Positions 1 through 10,754 of a DNA stretch of 64,000 nt are shown piece after piece (the first letter of the stretch is position 1; every line of letters begins with the position of its first letter). Origin of the DNA: Arthrobacter sp. CAU 1506 (GTDB lineage Bacteria > Actinomycetota > Actinomycetes > Actinomycetales > Micrococcaceae). The translations under genes and the position numbers were made by a program. The stretch covers positions 124,001 through 188,000 of the forward strand of contig NZ_SUKC01000005.1 in assembly GCF_005047635.1 (NCBI RefSeq), read 5' to 3'. The notes below the pieces were generated by a model. The model saw only the letters and a program-made list of their open reading frames with translations, had not been told where the DNA came from and did not search any database.

Positions 1-262
1 TGCCGAACACAACTGGGAACTGCTGCGCGCCACCGGGCAGTTCGCCCAGCTGGGACACAAGCTGCTGATCGGTGCGTCCCGCAAGCGGTTCCTCGGCTCG
101 TTGCTGACGTCCGCCGGCAAGGCCGCCGCGCCCAAGGAACGCGACGAGGCCACACTTGCGGTCTCCGCACTGGCCGCGGCCAACGGCGCGTGGGGCGTGC
201 GAGTGCACGACGCCGGTGCCTCCCTGGACGCGGTCAAGGTCGCCGCTGCCTGGGCCAAGTAG
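1..262 (+). CDS. folP: Dihydropteroate synthase, C-terminal part (start lies outside window)
   Basis: The open frame enters from the left edge and ends at TAG 260-262, giving the last 86 residues. The segment GASRKRFLG is the conserved phosphate/pterin-binding loop near the C terminus of dihydropteroate synthase, and the final VRVHD stretch with the preceding RDEAT helix is also typical. The enzyme condenses p-aminobenzoate with 6-hydroxymethyl-7,8-dihydropterin diphosphate to make dihydropteroate, the step blocked by sulfonamides. It is followed 8 nt later by folB and then folK, so three consecutive folate genes are transcribed together. Only the C terminus is visible, so the active-site N-terminal motifs cannot be checked. 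Confidence 0.93.
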   Translation, partial: AEHNWELLRATGQFAQLGHKLLIGASRKRFLGSLLTSAGKAAAPKERDEATLAVSALAAANGAWGVRVHDAGASLDAVKVAAAWAK

Positions 263-270
263 GGCGGGTC

Positions 271-654
271 ATGGCGGCAGGACAACCGGCGCGCCCGGAC
301 ATCATCAAGCTCACCGGCATCGCCGCGGTGGGCTATCACGGCGTGCTGGAACACGAGCGCCGCGACGGGCAGCGGTTTATTGTGGACGTTGCCCTGCACA
401 CGGACATCCGGCCGGCGGCGGCCGGCGACGACCTGACGAAGACCGCCAACTACGCCGAACTCGCGGACCAAGTGGAAGCGATCATCACCGGCGAGGCGCT
501 GCAGCTGATCGAAACCCTGGCCGAACGGATCGCGGATCACGTGCTGCGCACCTTCTCCGTGGCGGCGGTGGAGGTCACCGTGCACAAACCGCACGCGCCC
601 ATCCAGGTGGAGTTTTCCGACGTCAGCATCAGCATTTACCGGGAGCAGCCATGA
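271..654 (+). CDS. folB: Dihydroneopterin aldolase
   Basis: This 127-residue protein has the normal length for FolB, which converts 7,8-dihydroneopterin to 6-hydroxymethyl-7,8-dihydropterin in folate synthesis. Visible signatures are GYHGVLEHER (residues 21-30), the NYAEL segment with the substrate-contacting Tyr near 61, the ETLAERIA helix, and the VHKPHAPI strand with the catalytic-type Lys near 106. An ATG at 271, 8 nt after the folP stop, is chosen because it gives the family's usual short N terminus; the frame is open further upstream but that part overlaps folP. Its TGA overlaps the folK ATG (ATGA), which suggests translational coupling. Confidence 0.93.
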   Translation: MAAGQPARPDIIKLTGIAAVGYHGVLEHERRDGQRFIVDVALHTDIRPAAAGDDLTKTANYAELADQVEAIITGEALQLIETLAERIADHVLRTFSVAAVEVTVHKPHAPIQVEFSDVSISIYREQP

Positions 655-1160
655 GCGTGCGCGCCGTGCTGGCGCTGGGCAGCAACCTGGGCGAACGCAG
701 CGACACGCTCTCGCACGCCGTGGCAGACCTGGTGGACACCCCGCACGTGCGGCTGCGCGAAGTGTCAGCGGTGGTGCAGACCAAGCCGGTGGGCGGTCCC
801 GAGGACCAGCCGGATTACCTGAACATGGTGCTGGAAGTGGAGACCGACCTGGATCCACACCAGCTGCTGGCCCACTGCCAGGCTGTGGAGAACAAGCATC
901 ACCGCACGCGGGAAGTGCGTTGGGGCCCGCGGACCCTGGACGTGGACATCATCACCTACGGTGACCTGACCCTGAACGATGACGACCTGGTCATCCCGCA
1001 TCCGAGGGCACACGAACGCGCCTTCGTGCTGGCGCCCTGGGCTTGGATGGATTCCAACGCCACGCTCAACGGCATCCCGGTCGGCGAACTGGCGAAGGCG
1101 GCCGGGGACCTGGACGGCGTCGAGCCCTACGAAGCCGAACCGTTCGAAGCCGGGCAGTAG
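651..1160 (+). CDS. folK: 2-amino-4-hydroxy-6-hydroxymethyldihydropteridine diphosphokinase
   Basis: The 169-residue product is HPPK, which transfers diphosphate from ATP to 6-hydroxymethyl-7,8-dihydropterin and supplies the FolP substrate. The N-terminal LALGSNLGER strand-loop and the signature RWGPRTLDVDI (residues 90-100), which carries the Mg/ATP-binding acidic pair, are intact. IPHPRAHERAFVLAPW is the usual following motif. The ATG overlaps the folB stop. The last 25 or so residues are acidic and outside the core fold. folP, folB and folK together form the pterin branch of folate synthesis. Confidence 0.95.
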   Translation: MSVRAVLALGSNLGERSDTLSHAVADLVDTPHVRLREVSAVVQTKPVGGPEDQPDYLNMVLEVETDLDPHQLLAHCQAVENKHHRTREVRWGPRTLDVDIITYGDLTLNDDDLVIPHPRAHERAFVLAPWAWMDSNATLNGIPVGELAKAAGDLDGVEPYEAEPFEAGQ

Positions 1161-1182
1161 TGTCCGGCGGGGTGGGGGCTTC

Positions 1183-1680
1183 GTGAGGACCATCAGGTAC
1201 CGCTACCTGGCGACCATCGCCGTCGTCACTGCGGCGCTGGGCTGGATGGGCAACCAGATCACCGAGCGCAACGGGCTGCCGGTGCCGTTCCTGCATCTTT
1301 CCTCGCTGGTCACGATGGCGGCCATCGCCGTGTTCACGCTGGTGCTGGGCCTGAAAGTGCGTCGCTGGCGCAACGGAAAACGGGACAAGGAATTGAATCC
1401 GGTGCTGGCCGCCCGCACTCTGGTGTTGGCCCAGGCCTGTGCGTACGCCGGTTCGTTGATTTTCGGCTGGCACACCGGCATTTTGGTGGACCAACTCGTT
1501 TTGCTGCTCTACCGGCCGGGCCTCGGAGCGTTGCCGGCCGTGCTGGCTATGATGGGCGGTGGCCTGATCATGGTGGTGATAGGGCTGGTGGTGGAGCGCT
1601 TCTGCAAGCTCCCGCCTGAAGACACCGACGCGGCCAAGAACAACGGAACCGAGGCCCAAGGCGAGGGAGAATATGCCTAG
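1183..1680 (+). CDS. DUF3180 membrane protein
   Basis: This 165-residue protein has four predicted membrane segments: one close to the N terminus, one around residues 37-54, one around 75-95 and one around 110-135, with a short polar C-terminal tail. It matches the actinobacterial DUF3180 family, which is regularly found directly after folK. No function is established for the family and I can infer none beyond a membrane location. The GTG at 1183 is chosen because it gives a compact N terminus (RTIRYRYLA) before the first hydrophobic segment. Its stop overlaps the next ATG by 8 nt, so it belongs to the same transcription unit. Confidence 0.8.
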   Translation: MRTIRYRYLATIAVVTAALGWMGNQITERNGLPVPFLHLSSLVTMAAIAVFTLVLGLKVRRWRNGKRDKELNPVLAARTLVLAQACAYAGSLIFGWHTGILVDQLVLLLYRPGLGALPAVLAMMGGGLIMVVIGLVVERFCKLPPEDTDAAKNNGTEAQGEGEYA

Positions 1681-2185
1681 CGAAGCGATCGACCCGGCGT
1701 GGATCAACTGGATCCGGGTCTCGCCCAAGTACATCACGGTACAACTGATCGGCTGGGCGATCTTCACCGTGGTTGCACTCGCCGTCCTGTCCGTACCGCT
1801 GGCCCTGTTGCTGACCGGCGTGTGGCCCGATTTCCCCGCCTGGCTTGCCTGGCTGCTGAGCGTGGGCACCCTGGTGGCCCGCATCTGGATCGGACTGCTG
1901 ATTCCGCGCCAGGTCAGGGCCATCGGCTACGCGGAACGAGACGAAGACCTGCTGATCCGGCGCGGCCTGTTTTTCCAGCGCGTCATGGTGGTTCCCTACG
2001 GCCGGATGCAGTACGTGGACGTCGCCGTGGGTCCGCTCGAGCGCGCGTTCGGGCTCTGCTCCGTGAAACTGCACACCGCCAGCCCGCAGACCAATGCCAG
2101 CATCCCGGGTGTGCCGGCGGCAGAAGGCGCACGGCTGCGCGAACAGCTCTCCGACCGCGGGCAGGCAAGGCTGGCCGGGCTATGA
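1673..2185 (+). CDS. PH-domain (bPH2/YdbS-like) membrane protein
   Basis: A 170-residue protein with two hydrophobic segments (about residues 22-45 and 50-75) followed by a bacterial pleckstrin-homology domain of the bPH2 (DUF304, YdbS-like) type. The recognisable part is DLLIRRGLFFQRVMVVPYGRMQYVDVAVGPLERAFGL, where the R-x-Q/M-x-V-D-V and GPLERxFGL elements are diagnostic. It overlaps the preceding gene by 8 nt and the next gene by 4 nt (ATGA). The next gene encodes a longer protein with repeated copies of the same domain, so the pair probably forms a complex like Bacillus YdbS/YdbT. Molecular role unknown. Confidence 0.82.
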   Translation: MPSEAIDPAWINWIRVSPKYITVQLIGWAIFTVVALAVLSVPLALLLTGVWPDFPAWLAWLLSVGTLVARIWIGLLIPRQVRAIGYAERDEDLLIRRGLFFQRVMVVPYGRMQYVDVAVGPLERAFGLCSVKLHTASPQTNASIPGVPAAEGARLREQLSDRGQARLAGL

Positions 2186-3849
2186 CCGTTCCCGGCAGCA
2201 CCGGGCAGGACCCGCCGCAGGGGCGGGGACCGGATGCGCCCGGCGATGTCCTGCCGGCCTCCCAGGGCGTGCCGCTCACCCCGGACCCCACCGGCATCTG
2301 GCACCGGGTGCATCCCGTTTCTCCGCTGGTCCGCGGCTGGATTGCCGTGGCGGCCATCGCCTACTTCTTCGGCCGCGACTGGTTTGAGACCGTGTTTCGC
2401 GGCGAGGAGTTCTGGGGGCTAAGCGGTGGCCGGGCGGTCTGGACCGTGCTGATCGTGGCCGGCGTCGTCCTGCTGCTGCTGGCCGGGTTCTTCCTGTCCT
2501 GGTGGTTCACCCGCTACCAAGTCACGGACGACCACGTCCGGGTGAACTCAGGCGTGCTATTCCGCCAGCACCGCCAGGCCAGGCTCGACCGGGTGCAGGC
2601 GATCGACGTCATCCAGCCCCTGCTGGCCCGGATTTTCGGCCTGGCCGAACTCAAGTTTGAGGTGGCCGACGCCGGTGAGTCCGCCGTGCGGTTGGCGTAC
2701 CTTCCGCTGGCCTCGGCCCAGGAACTTCGGGCCACCATCCTGGCCCGCGCCGCCGGACTGACCAGCGCTCCCGGCCATGCCCAGGAACCGGTTCCCGAGG
2801 CCCCCGAGCAGCAGATCCTGGCCGTGCCGGGCAGCCGCATTGTCGGCGCGGCCCTGCTCTCCGGCACCACCGTGTTCCTTGTCATCATGCTGATCGCGGC
2901 GGGGCTGTCCACCTTTGTGTTCGATGCAGCGTTCGGCCCCGCCCTGCTGCTGCCCGCCGCGTTCGGTGTGGCCGCGGGCTACTGGTCTACCTTCAGCACC
3001 GGCTACAACTTCCGGGCCGCGGTATCCCCGGACGGCATCCGGCTGCGCTACGGGCTGCTGGAGACCCGGGCGCAAACCGTTCCGCCGGGCCGGGTTCAGG
3101 CGGTGGAGATCATGCAGTCGCCGCTGTGGCGCTTCAAGGGCTGGTACCGGATGCGCGTGAATGTGGCCGGCTACGGAGTAAGCACGGAGAATTCCGGTGC
3201 CCGCACCACGTTGTTGCCGGTGGGCACCCAGCAGGAAGTCATGCAGATGCTGGCCCTGGTCCTCCCGGACCCCGGCACCGAGGATCCGTTCACGGTTTTC
3301 GCCGCGGGCCTGGACGGGATCGCCGACACGGAACAGAACGACGGCGGCGCCTCCGACGACGGCTTCGTCACCTCGCCGCGGCGCGTCCGCTGGCTCTCCT
3401 GGCTGACCTGGCGGCGCAACGGCTTTGCCGTCACGGGCACCGCACTGTTGGCGCGCGGCGGCCGGTTGTGGCGCAGCCTCGCCGTGGTGCCGCACGAGCG
3501 GACCCAGTCCATCGCGCTGCACCAAGGTCCGCTGGCCCGGCGCCTGCGGGTGGCCGACCTGCGGCTGCACACCACCACCGGGCCGGTCACGCCGGTGGTC
3601 TACCAGATCGACGCCGACACCGCCCGCCGGCTCTTCGACGAACAGGCGTCCCGGGCCGCAGCGGCCCGGCGCCGCAGCCTTCCGGAGCGCTGGCTGGAAG
3701 CCAGGTCCGAAGCCACGCCGGACGCCCTCAGCGGACCCGGATCGGAGCCTGCCACCGGGCGCCCGGCCGGGCACCAACCGCAGCAGGAAGCCCAGCAGCC
3801 GCAGCAGGACGGACACCATCCGGAGCAGGAGAGCCACCATGGCGGGTAG
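2182..3849 (+). CDS. Multi-PH-domain (YdbT-like) membrane protein
   Basis: A 555-residue membrane protein carrying several bPH2 (DUF304) repeats, each seen as an R-x-Q-x-[IV]-x-[IV] element: RLDRVQAIDVIQPLLARIFGLAELKFEV, PPGRVQAVEIMQSPLWRFKGW and a third, VVPHERTQSIALHQGPLARRL. Paired hydrophobic segments precede the repeats near residues 60-110 and 230-280. The last 60 or so residues are low-complexity and glutamine/proline rich. The architecture is that of YdbT, and the adjoining short PH protein corresponds to YdbS. The start ATG overlaps the upstream TGA. The C-terminal end overlaps the next ORF by 11 nt. Confidence 0.8.
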   Translation: MTVPGSTGQDPPQGRGPDAPGDVLPASQGVPLTPDPTGIWHRVHPVSPLVRGWIAVAAIAYFFGRDWFETVFRGEEFWGLSGGRAVWTVLIVAGVVLLLLAGFFLSWWFTRYQVTDDHVRVNSGVLFRQHRQARLDRVQAIDVIQPLLARIFGLAELKFEVADAGESAVRLAYLPLASAQELRATILARAAGLTSAPGHAQEPVPEAPEQQILAVPGSRIVGAALLSGTTVFLVIMLIAAGLSTFVFDAAFGPALLLPAAFGVAAGYWSTFSTGYNFRAAVSPDGIRLRYGLLETRAQTVPPGRVQAVEIMQSPLWRFKGWYRMRVNVAGYGVSTENSGARTTLLPVGTQQEVMQMLALVLPDPGTEDPFTVFAAGLDGIADTEQNDGGASDDGFVTSPRRVRWLSWLTWRRNGFAVTGTALLARGGRLWRSLAVVPHERTQSIALHQGPLARRLRVADLRLHTTTGPVTPVVYQIDADTARRLFDEQASRAAAARRRSLPERWLEARSEATPDALSGPGSEPATGRPAGHQPQQEAQQPQQDGHHPEQESHHGG

Positions 3850-4756
3850 TACAAGGCCCGGCCGGCTGGGCATTGGCGTGATCGGCGCCGGCAAGGTGGG
3901 TGCCGTCTTGGGCGCAGCGCTGCGGGGCGTGGGGCACGCCGTCGTCGGCGTTTCCGCCGTGTCGGAGGACAGCAGGGAGCGGGCGGAGAACCTGCTGCCC
4001 GGCGTCCCGGTACTGCAGATCCCGGAGATCGTTGAACGGGCCGAACTGGTGCTGCTGGCGGTACCGGATGACGCGCTGCCCGAACTGGTGGAGGGCCTGG
4101 CCGCGGCCGGCGTCTGGCAGCCGGGCCAACTGGTGGTGCACACCTCCGGGCGCTTCGGCACCGGCGTGCTCGCACCGGCACGGGCCAAAGGAGCCATCCC
4201 GCTGGCCATCCACCCCGCCATGACCTTCACCGGCATGAGTCTTGACCTGGCCCGGTTGACCGACTGCAGTTTCGGGGTGACCGCCGAAGCCACGGTCCTT
4301 CCGATAGCGCAGGCGCTGGTGGTGGAGATGGGCGGCGAGCCGGTGGTCATCGCCGAGCAGGACCGCACGCTTTACCACGCGGCCTTGGCGCATGCCTCAA
4401 ACCACCTGGTGACGATTGCGGCCCAGTCCGCCCAACTGCTGGCCGAAGCCGGCGTGGAGCAACCGGACCGGGTGCTCAGCGCACTGATGCGGGCATCCCT
4501 GGAGAACGCGCTGGCCTCCGGTGAATCGGCGTTGACCGGGCCGGTGGCGCGCGGCGATGCCGGCACGGTCCGCAGCCATCATGAAGCGCTGCTGCGCCGC
4601 GAAGTGGATTCGGGCAGCACCGACATCCGGCTGGCCTACGAGGAACTGGCCCGTTCCACCGCCCAGCGCGCGTTGGAACGGGGCCTGCTGAAAGAGGCGC
4701 AGGCCACCGAAATTCTGGACATTCTGGCCCAATCCCATCCGGAGGAGAACCCGTGA
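3839..4756 (+). CDS. Rossmann-fold DUF2520 protein (ketopantoate-reductase-like)
   Basis: A 305-residue protein with an N-terminal NAD(P)-binding Rossmann motif ([17 protein letters not shown], from about residue 11) and a C-terminal DUF2520 helical domain ([18 protein letters not shown] onward). The fold resembles 6-phosphogluconate dehydrogenase-like and ketopantoate reductase-like enzymes. It sits between PH-domain genes and panC, overlapping panC by 4 nt (GTGA), which makes a role in pantothenate synthesis plausible; a ketopantoate reductase step is otherwise not encoded in the window. That role is inference from context: DUF2520 proteins are not proven PanE enzymes. The start ATG at 3839 gives the Rossmann strand its usual distance from the N terminus. 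Confidence 0.8.
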   Translation: MAGSTRPGRLGIGVIGAGKVGAVLGAALRGVGHAVVGVSAVSEDSRERAENLLPGVPVLQIPEIVERAELVLLAVPDDALPELVEGLAAAGVWQPGQLVVHTSGRFGTGVLAPARAKGAIPLAIHPAMTFTGMSLDLARLTDCSFGVTAEATVLPIAQALVVEMGGEPVVIAEQDRTLYHAALAHASNHLVTIAAQSAQLLAEAGVEQPDRVLSALMRASLENALASGESALTGPVARGDAGTVRSHHEALLRREVDSGSTDIRLAYEELARSTAQRALERGLLKEAQATEILDILAQSHPEENP

Positions 4757-5643
4757 CCCGCCCGCAGCTTGTGACAACCCAAGCCGAACTGAAGGATGCC
4801 ACCGCCGGACTCCTGGCCGGGGCAAGCGGCCGGCCGTCGGTGGGACTGGTGCTGACCATGGGGGCGCTGCACGCCGGCCATGCAGCCTTGGTGCGCGCCG
4901 CGCGGGAGGCGAGCGACGTCGTCGTGGTTTCCATTTTTGTGAATCCGCTGCAGTTCGGCGAAGCGGAGGACCTGGACCGGTACCCGCGCACGCTGGAGGC
5001 CGATCTGGACCTGCTGGCGGAGTGCGGCGCGGACGTGGTCTTTGCGCCGAGCGTGGAGGAGGTCTACCCGAACGGCGCCCCGGGGATCAGGATTACCGCC
5101 GGCGATCTCGGCGCCAAGTTCGAGGGGGCCTCCCGTCCGGGCCACTTCGACGGAGCGCTCACCGTGGTGGCCAAGCTGCTGCATCTCGGGCTGCCGGTCG
5201 GTGCAGCTGACTATCGGACGTTCTTCGGCCAGAAGGACGCCCAGCAATTGGTCCTGGTCAAGCGGATGGTGGCGGACCTGAACTTCCCGGTGCAGGTCGT
5301 GGGAGTGCCCATTGTGCGCGACGACGACGGGCTGGCGCTCTCCAGCCGCAACCGATTCCTCTCCGAAGCGGAGCGGGACGCGGCACTGGTGCTGTCCCGC
5401 AGCCTCGAGTACCTGCGTCGACAGGCGGATCGCCATGAAGCCCTGGATGTTGACGGCGCCTTGGCGATGATCGACTCGGTGCCGCTGGTGCAGTTGGACT
5501 ACTTGGAAGTGGTGGACCCGAACACCCTGGAGCCGCTGGCCTTCAACTGCCGGGAAACCCCGTTCACCGGCGAGGCCTTGGCGCTGGTCGCCGCCAAGGT
5601 CGGCCCGGTGCGGCTGATCGACAACGTGCAGCTGGGGTACTGA
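4753..5643 (+). CDS. panC: Pantothenate synthetase
   Basis: This 296-residue product is close to the usual PanC length and catalyses ATP-dependent condensation of pantoate and beta-alanine to pantothenate. Seen features are the nucleotidyltransferase HxGH-type motif in [50 protein letters not shown], and SSRNRFLS at the KMSKS-like position. The GTG start overlaps the upstream stop. The neighbouring DUF2520 gene suggests a small vitamin B5 unit inside a larger operon. Translation ends about 60 nt before the lysS start. Confidence 0.96.
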   Translation: MTRPQLVTTQAELKDATAGLLAGASGRPSVGLVLTMGALHAGHAALVRAAREASDVVVVSIFVNPLQFGEAEDLDRYPRTLEADLDLLAECGADVVFAPSVEEVYPNGAPGIRITAGDLGAKFEGASRPGHFDGALTVVAKLLHLGLPVGAADYRTFFGQKDAQQLVLVKRMVADLNFPVQVVGVPIVRDDDGLALSSRNRFLSEAERDAALVLSRSLEYLRRQADRHEALDVDGALAMIDSVPLVQLDYLEVVDPNTLEPLAFNCRETPFTGEALALVAAKVGPVRLIDNVQLGY

Positions 5644-5692
5644 CGCTGAGCTACTGACGTGGGACGTTTGGCTGGCCCGCCCCGGGTACCGG

Positions 5693-5698
5693 TACCCT
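5693..5698 (+). promoter_or_regulatory. Putative -10 element (TACCCT) for leaderless lysS
   Basis: A TANNNT hexamer lies 8 nt before the GTG at 5707, and no Shine-Dalgarno sequence is visible in between. This spacing fits a transcript that begins at or very near the start codon. Assignment rests on spacing and on the absence of an RBS only. Confidence 0.4.
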
Positions 5699-5706
5699 TA
5701 ACTACC

Positions 5707-7224
5707 GTGACCCGCGAAAATTCCCCCACTCCTCATCCCACAGCCGAGGCTGCCGACGCCTCCGAGCAGATGCACGTGCGCATGGCCAAGCGTGCCAAAC
5801 TACTTGAACGCGGCGTGGAGGCCTACCCGGTGGGGGTGGACCGGACCCACACGCTGGCCGAGGTGCGGGAAAAGTACGGCCACCTCGAGGCGGACGAAAC
5901 CACCGGCGACATCGTCGGCGTGTCCGGCCGTGTGGTCTTCATCCGCAACACCGGAAAGCTGTGCTTCGCCACCTTGCAGGAAGGCAATGGCACCCGGCTG
6001 CAGGCCATGTTGAGCCTGGCCAACGTCGGCGAGGAAGCGCTGGCGGACTGGAAGGCGCTGGTGGACCTGGGCGACCACGTGTTCATCCGTGGCGAGGTCA
6101 TCAGCTCCAAGCGCGGTGAGCTGTCCGTTATGGCCAACACCTGGCAAATGGCCTCCAAGGCGCTGCGTCCCCTGCCCGTGCTCCACGCCGGCCTCAACGA
6201 AGAGACCCGGGTACGGCAGCGTTATGTGGACCTGATGGTCCGCGACGAAGCCCGGCAGATGGTGTACACCCGCGCAGCCGTGATCCGTTCCATCCGGGAC
6301 ACCCTCCACTCCCACGGCTATGTGGAAGTGGAGACGCCCATGCTGCAGCTGGTCCACGGCGGTGCCACGGCCCGTCCCTTCGAAACGCACCTGAACGCGT
6401 TCAACCAGGACATGACCCTGCGCATTGCCACCGAGCTCTACCTCAAGCGTGCAGTGGTCGGCGGCATTGACCGGGTCTTCGAGCTGGGTCGCATTTTCCG
6501 CAATGAGGGCGTGGACTCCACGCACAGCCCGGAATTCACCACCCTGGAAAGCTACGAGGCTTACGCCGACCAGTTCGTGATGGCTGACCGGATCAAGGAG
6601 ATGATCCTTAATGTGGCCGACAGGCTGGGCACCCGCGTGCTGGAAACCCCGCAGGGCACCATCGACCTGAATGGAGAATGGCGCTGGCTGGCGGTCTACC
6701 CGGGATTGTCCGAAGCGGTGGGCCAGGAAATCACTCCGGAGACCGGCGGGCACGTGCTGCGCGAAATTGCCGACAAGCACGGCGTGAAGATCGATCCGAA
6801 GTGGGACACGCAGAAAACAGTGGTCGAGTTGTTCGGCGAAATCGTCGAGCCCACCCTGCTGCAGCCAACCTTCGTTTACGATTATCCGCCCGCTGCGCAA
6901 CCACTGGCACGAAACCACCGGGATAAGCCGGGCCTGATTGAGGCCTGGGATCTGATTATCGGCGGAATGGAACGCGGCACCGCATTCTCCGAGCTGATTG
7001 ATCCGGTAATCCAGCGCGAACGGCTGACCCAGCAGTCGCGTTTGGCAGCTGCCGGCGACGAGGAGGCCATGCAGCTGGATGAAGACTTCCTGCGCGCGCT
7101 CGAATACGGTGCTCCGCCGATGGGCGGCATCGGGCTGGGCATTGACCGACTGGTGATGCTCTTCACCCAGGTGGGAATCAGGGAGACCATACTGTTCCCG
7201 CTGCTGAAGCCGGAGGTGGGCTAA
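5707..7224 (+). CDS. lysS: Lysyl-tRNA synthetase, class II
   Basis: A 505-residue class II lysyl-tRNA synthetase. The N-terminal OB-fold anticodon-binding domain spans roughly residues 50-165 (VSGRVVFIRNTGKLCFATLQ). The catalytic domain shows motif 2 (GRIFRNEGVDSTHSPEFT) and motif 3 (GIGLGIDRLVML). GTG 5707 is preferred over an in-frame GTG at 5659 because it matches the typical serine/threonine-rich N-terminal extension and a TANNNT hexamer ends 8 nt before it. It charges tRNA-Lys, and a tRNA-Lys(TTT) gene lies 19 kb downstream in the window. A short membrane-protein gene follows after 2 nt. Confidence 0.96.
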   Translation: MTRENSPTPHPTAEAADASEQMHVRMAKRAKLLERGVEAYPVGVDRTHTLAEVREKYGHLEADETTGDIVGVSGRVVFIRNTGKLCFATLQEGNGTRLQAMLSLANVGEEALADWKALVDLGDHVFIRGEVISSKRGELSVMANTWQMASKALRPLPVLHAGLNEETRVRQRYVDLMVRDEARQMVYTRAAVIRSIRDTLHSHGYVEVETPMLQLVHGGATARPFETHLNAFNQDMTLRIATELYLKRAVVGGIDRVFELGRIFRNEGVDSTHSPEFTTLESYEAYADQFVMADRIKEMILNVADRLGTRVLETPQGTIDLNGEWRWLAVYPGLSEAVGQEITPETGGHVLREIADKHGVKIDPKWDTQKTVVELFGEIVEPTLLQPTFVYDYPPAAQPLARNHRDKPGLIEAWDLIIGGMERGTAFSELIDPVIQRERLTQQSRLAAAGDEEAMQLDEDFLRALEYGAPPMGGIGLGIDRLVMLFTQVGIRETILFPLLKPEVG

Positions 7225-7226
7225 GG

Positions 7227-7385
7227 ATGGAATATCTCTGGGTACTTGCGCCGTCGCTCGGCGTTGGGCTCTTGTTCTATTTCGTGATGAAAGCCATATT
7301 CAATGCCGACCGCAAAGAACGCGAAGCATTGGCGGAAGCGGAGCACGAGGCGGATAGGCGCGCAGCCGAAGGCGGCACCGAATAA
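7227..7385 (+). CDS. Small single-span membrane protein after lysS
   Basis: A 52-codon ORF begins 2 nt after the lysS stop. An AAGG stretch overlaps the lysS TAA, and a strong terminator follows closely. The product starts MEYLWVLAPSLGVGLLFYFV, one clear membrane segment, followed by a highly charged Lys/Glu/Ala-rich cytoplasmic helix. Codon use looks like the neighbours. Translational coupling to lysS and the fact that the ORF ends just before the hairpin support a real gene. Function unknown; it could be a small regulator or assembly subunit. Confidence 0.68.
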   Translation: MEYLWVLAPSLGVGLLFYFVMKAIFNADRKEREALAEAEHEADRRAAEGGTE

Positions 7386-7400
7386 CGGCGAACGCCCCGG

Positions 7401-7438
7401 AAACCCTGGACAATGATCGATTGTCCGGGGTTTCTCCT
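7401..7438 (+). terminator. Intrinsic terminator of the folP-lysS run
   Basis: Two 14-nt arms (7401-7414 and 7420-7433) pair with a single G-T wobble around a 5-nt loop. The descending arm ends in TTT and continues TCTCCTTT. It closes the + strand operon after the small membrane-protein gene. Confidence 0.85.
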
Positions 7439-7439
7439 T

Positions 7440-7614
7440 TAAGCACTACAGGACATGTGGTTAGAGCCCATTATGGCCAAACCAATATCACTCATGCCGG
7501 ATTTTTCCTAGTTTTCATTAATCAGTTCGTATTGCCTTCAAATCGAGTGTGCGCAATAATCAATTTGGTTCGGCAATCCCGGCCAAATAGATCCACTCAC
7601 TAAAGGAGCCTTCC
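7440..7614 (+). promoter_or_regulatory. AT-rich lsr2 promoter region, likely autoregulatory
   Basis: This interval is clearly richer in A and T than the surrounding coding DNA, with runs such as GGATTTTTCCTAGTTTTCAT near 7500 and CGCAATAATCAATTTGGTT near 7553. An AAAGGAGCC ribosome binding site lies just before the GTG at 7615. Lsr2 prefers AT-rich DNA, so self-binding is a reasonable inference. No specific operator can be assigned by eye. Confidence 0.55.
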
Positions 7615-7947
7615 GTGGCGCAAGAAGTAAAAATCATTCTGGTTGACGATCTGGATGGTGGCTCGGCGGATGAAACGGTCCGCTTCAGCATGGATTCCAG
7701 CAGTTACGAGATTGATCTTTCTTCAACGAATGCCGCGGCCCTTCGCGACGCACTTAAGCCGTACATTTCCGCCGGTCGGAAGATTCCTTCCCGCGGCGCA
7801 CGGGCCGGAAAGCCGGCCAGCAGCACCCGCAGTCAGGATGCCTCGGCAATTCGGGCGTGGGCGCGGGACAACGGTTACAACGTCAGCGACCGCGGTCGTG
7901 TGCAGTCCGAGATCATTGAAGCCTACAAGGCTGCCCACGGGGGATAA
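7615..7947 (+). CDS. lsr2: Lsr2-type nucleoid-associated protein
   Basis: A 110-residue Lsr2 homologue, the actinobacterial functional counterpart of H-NS that bridges DNA and silences AT-rich genes. The N-terminal dimerisation domain begins MAQEVKIILVDDLDGGSADE. The C-terminal DNA-binding domain contains the helix-turn-helix-like ASAIRAWARDNGYNVSDRGRVQSEIIEAYKAAHG. The RGR in that helix is the AT-hook-like minor-groove motif. The linker (about residues 58-75) is basic and Ala/Gly/Ser rich. The start is a GTG preceded by AAAGGAG. It is monocistronic, bounded by terminators on both sides. The neighbouring lysS and clpC genes are the usual order in Micrococcaceae. Confidence 0.96.
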   Translation: MAQEVKIILVDDLDGGSADETVRFSMDSSSYEIDLSSTNAAALRDALKPYISAGRKIPSRGARAGKPASSTRSQDASAIRAWARDNGYNVSDRGRVQSEIIEAYKAAHGG

Positions 7948-7981
7948 CGGGCGGCCCGTTCCAATGCGGGCAGATCAATCG

Positions 7982-8014
7982 GCGGGGCGGACAGGCAACT
8001 GTCCGCCCCGCTTT
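7982..8014 (+). terminator. Intrinsic terminator of lsr2
   Basis: A perfect 13-bp stem (7982-7994 with 7999-8011) surrounds a GCAA tetraloop, followed by TTTG. It lies 35 nt after the lsr2 stop and separates lsr2 from clpC. Confidence 0.88.
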
Positions 8015-8112
8015 GCGCTCTCCGGCAGGGCATTACCCCTAGGGCGAACAGACCTCCGCAGAGCCAGTCGGGCACGTAGCATCAAAGTACGCAGTAGCTA
8101 GGAGTGTGCGAG

Positions 8113-10611
<2,499 letters not shown>

Positions 10612-10627
10612 CAAGCACTGCGCAAAG

Positions 10628-10655
10628 GTGAACCCCGGCTTCGGCCGGGGTTCAC
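10628..10655 (+). terminator. Intrinsic terminator of clpC
   Basis: A perfect 12-bp stem (10628-10639 with 10644-10655) is closed by a UUCG tetraloop and followed by CGGTTTAA. It lies 16 nt after the clpC stop. Confidence 0.85.
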
Positions 10656-10754
10656 CGGTTTAACCGTATTAACCGCTCGGATCCGGCAGCACACCGTGAA
10701 ATCATTTTGTGCGGCAATCTGTGATCCGTGGCACAAGTAGTGTTTACTGAATCC

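Noticed and set aside
7948-8112. CIRCE or ClgR operator upstream of clpC
   Set aside because: No convincing TTAGCACTC inverted repeat or CGCT-type ClgR dyad was found; short partial matches around 8010-8020 are part of the lsr2 terminator.
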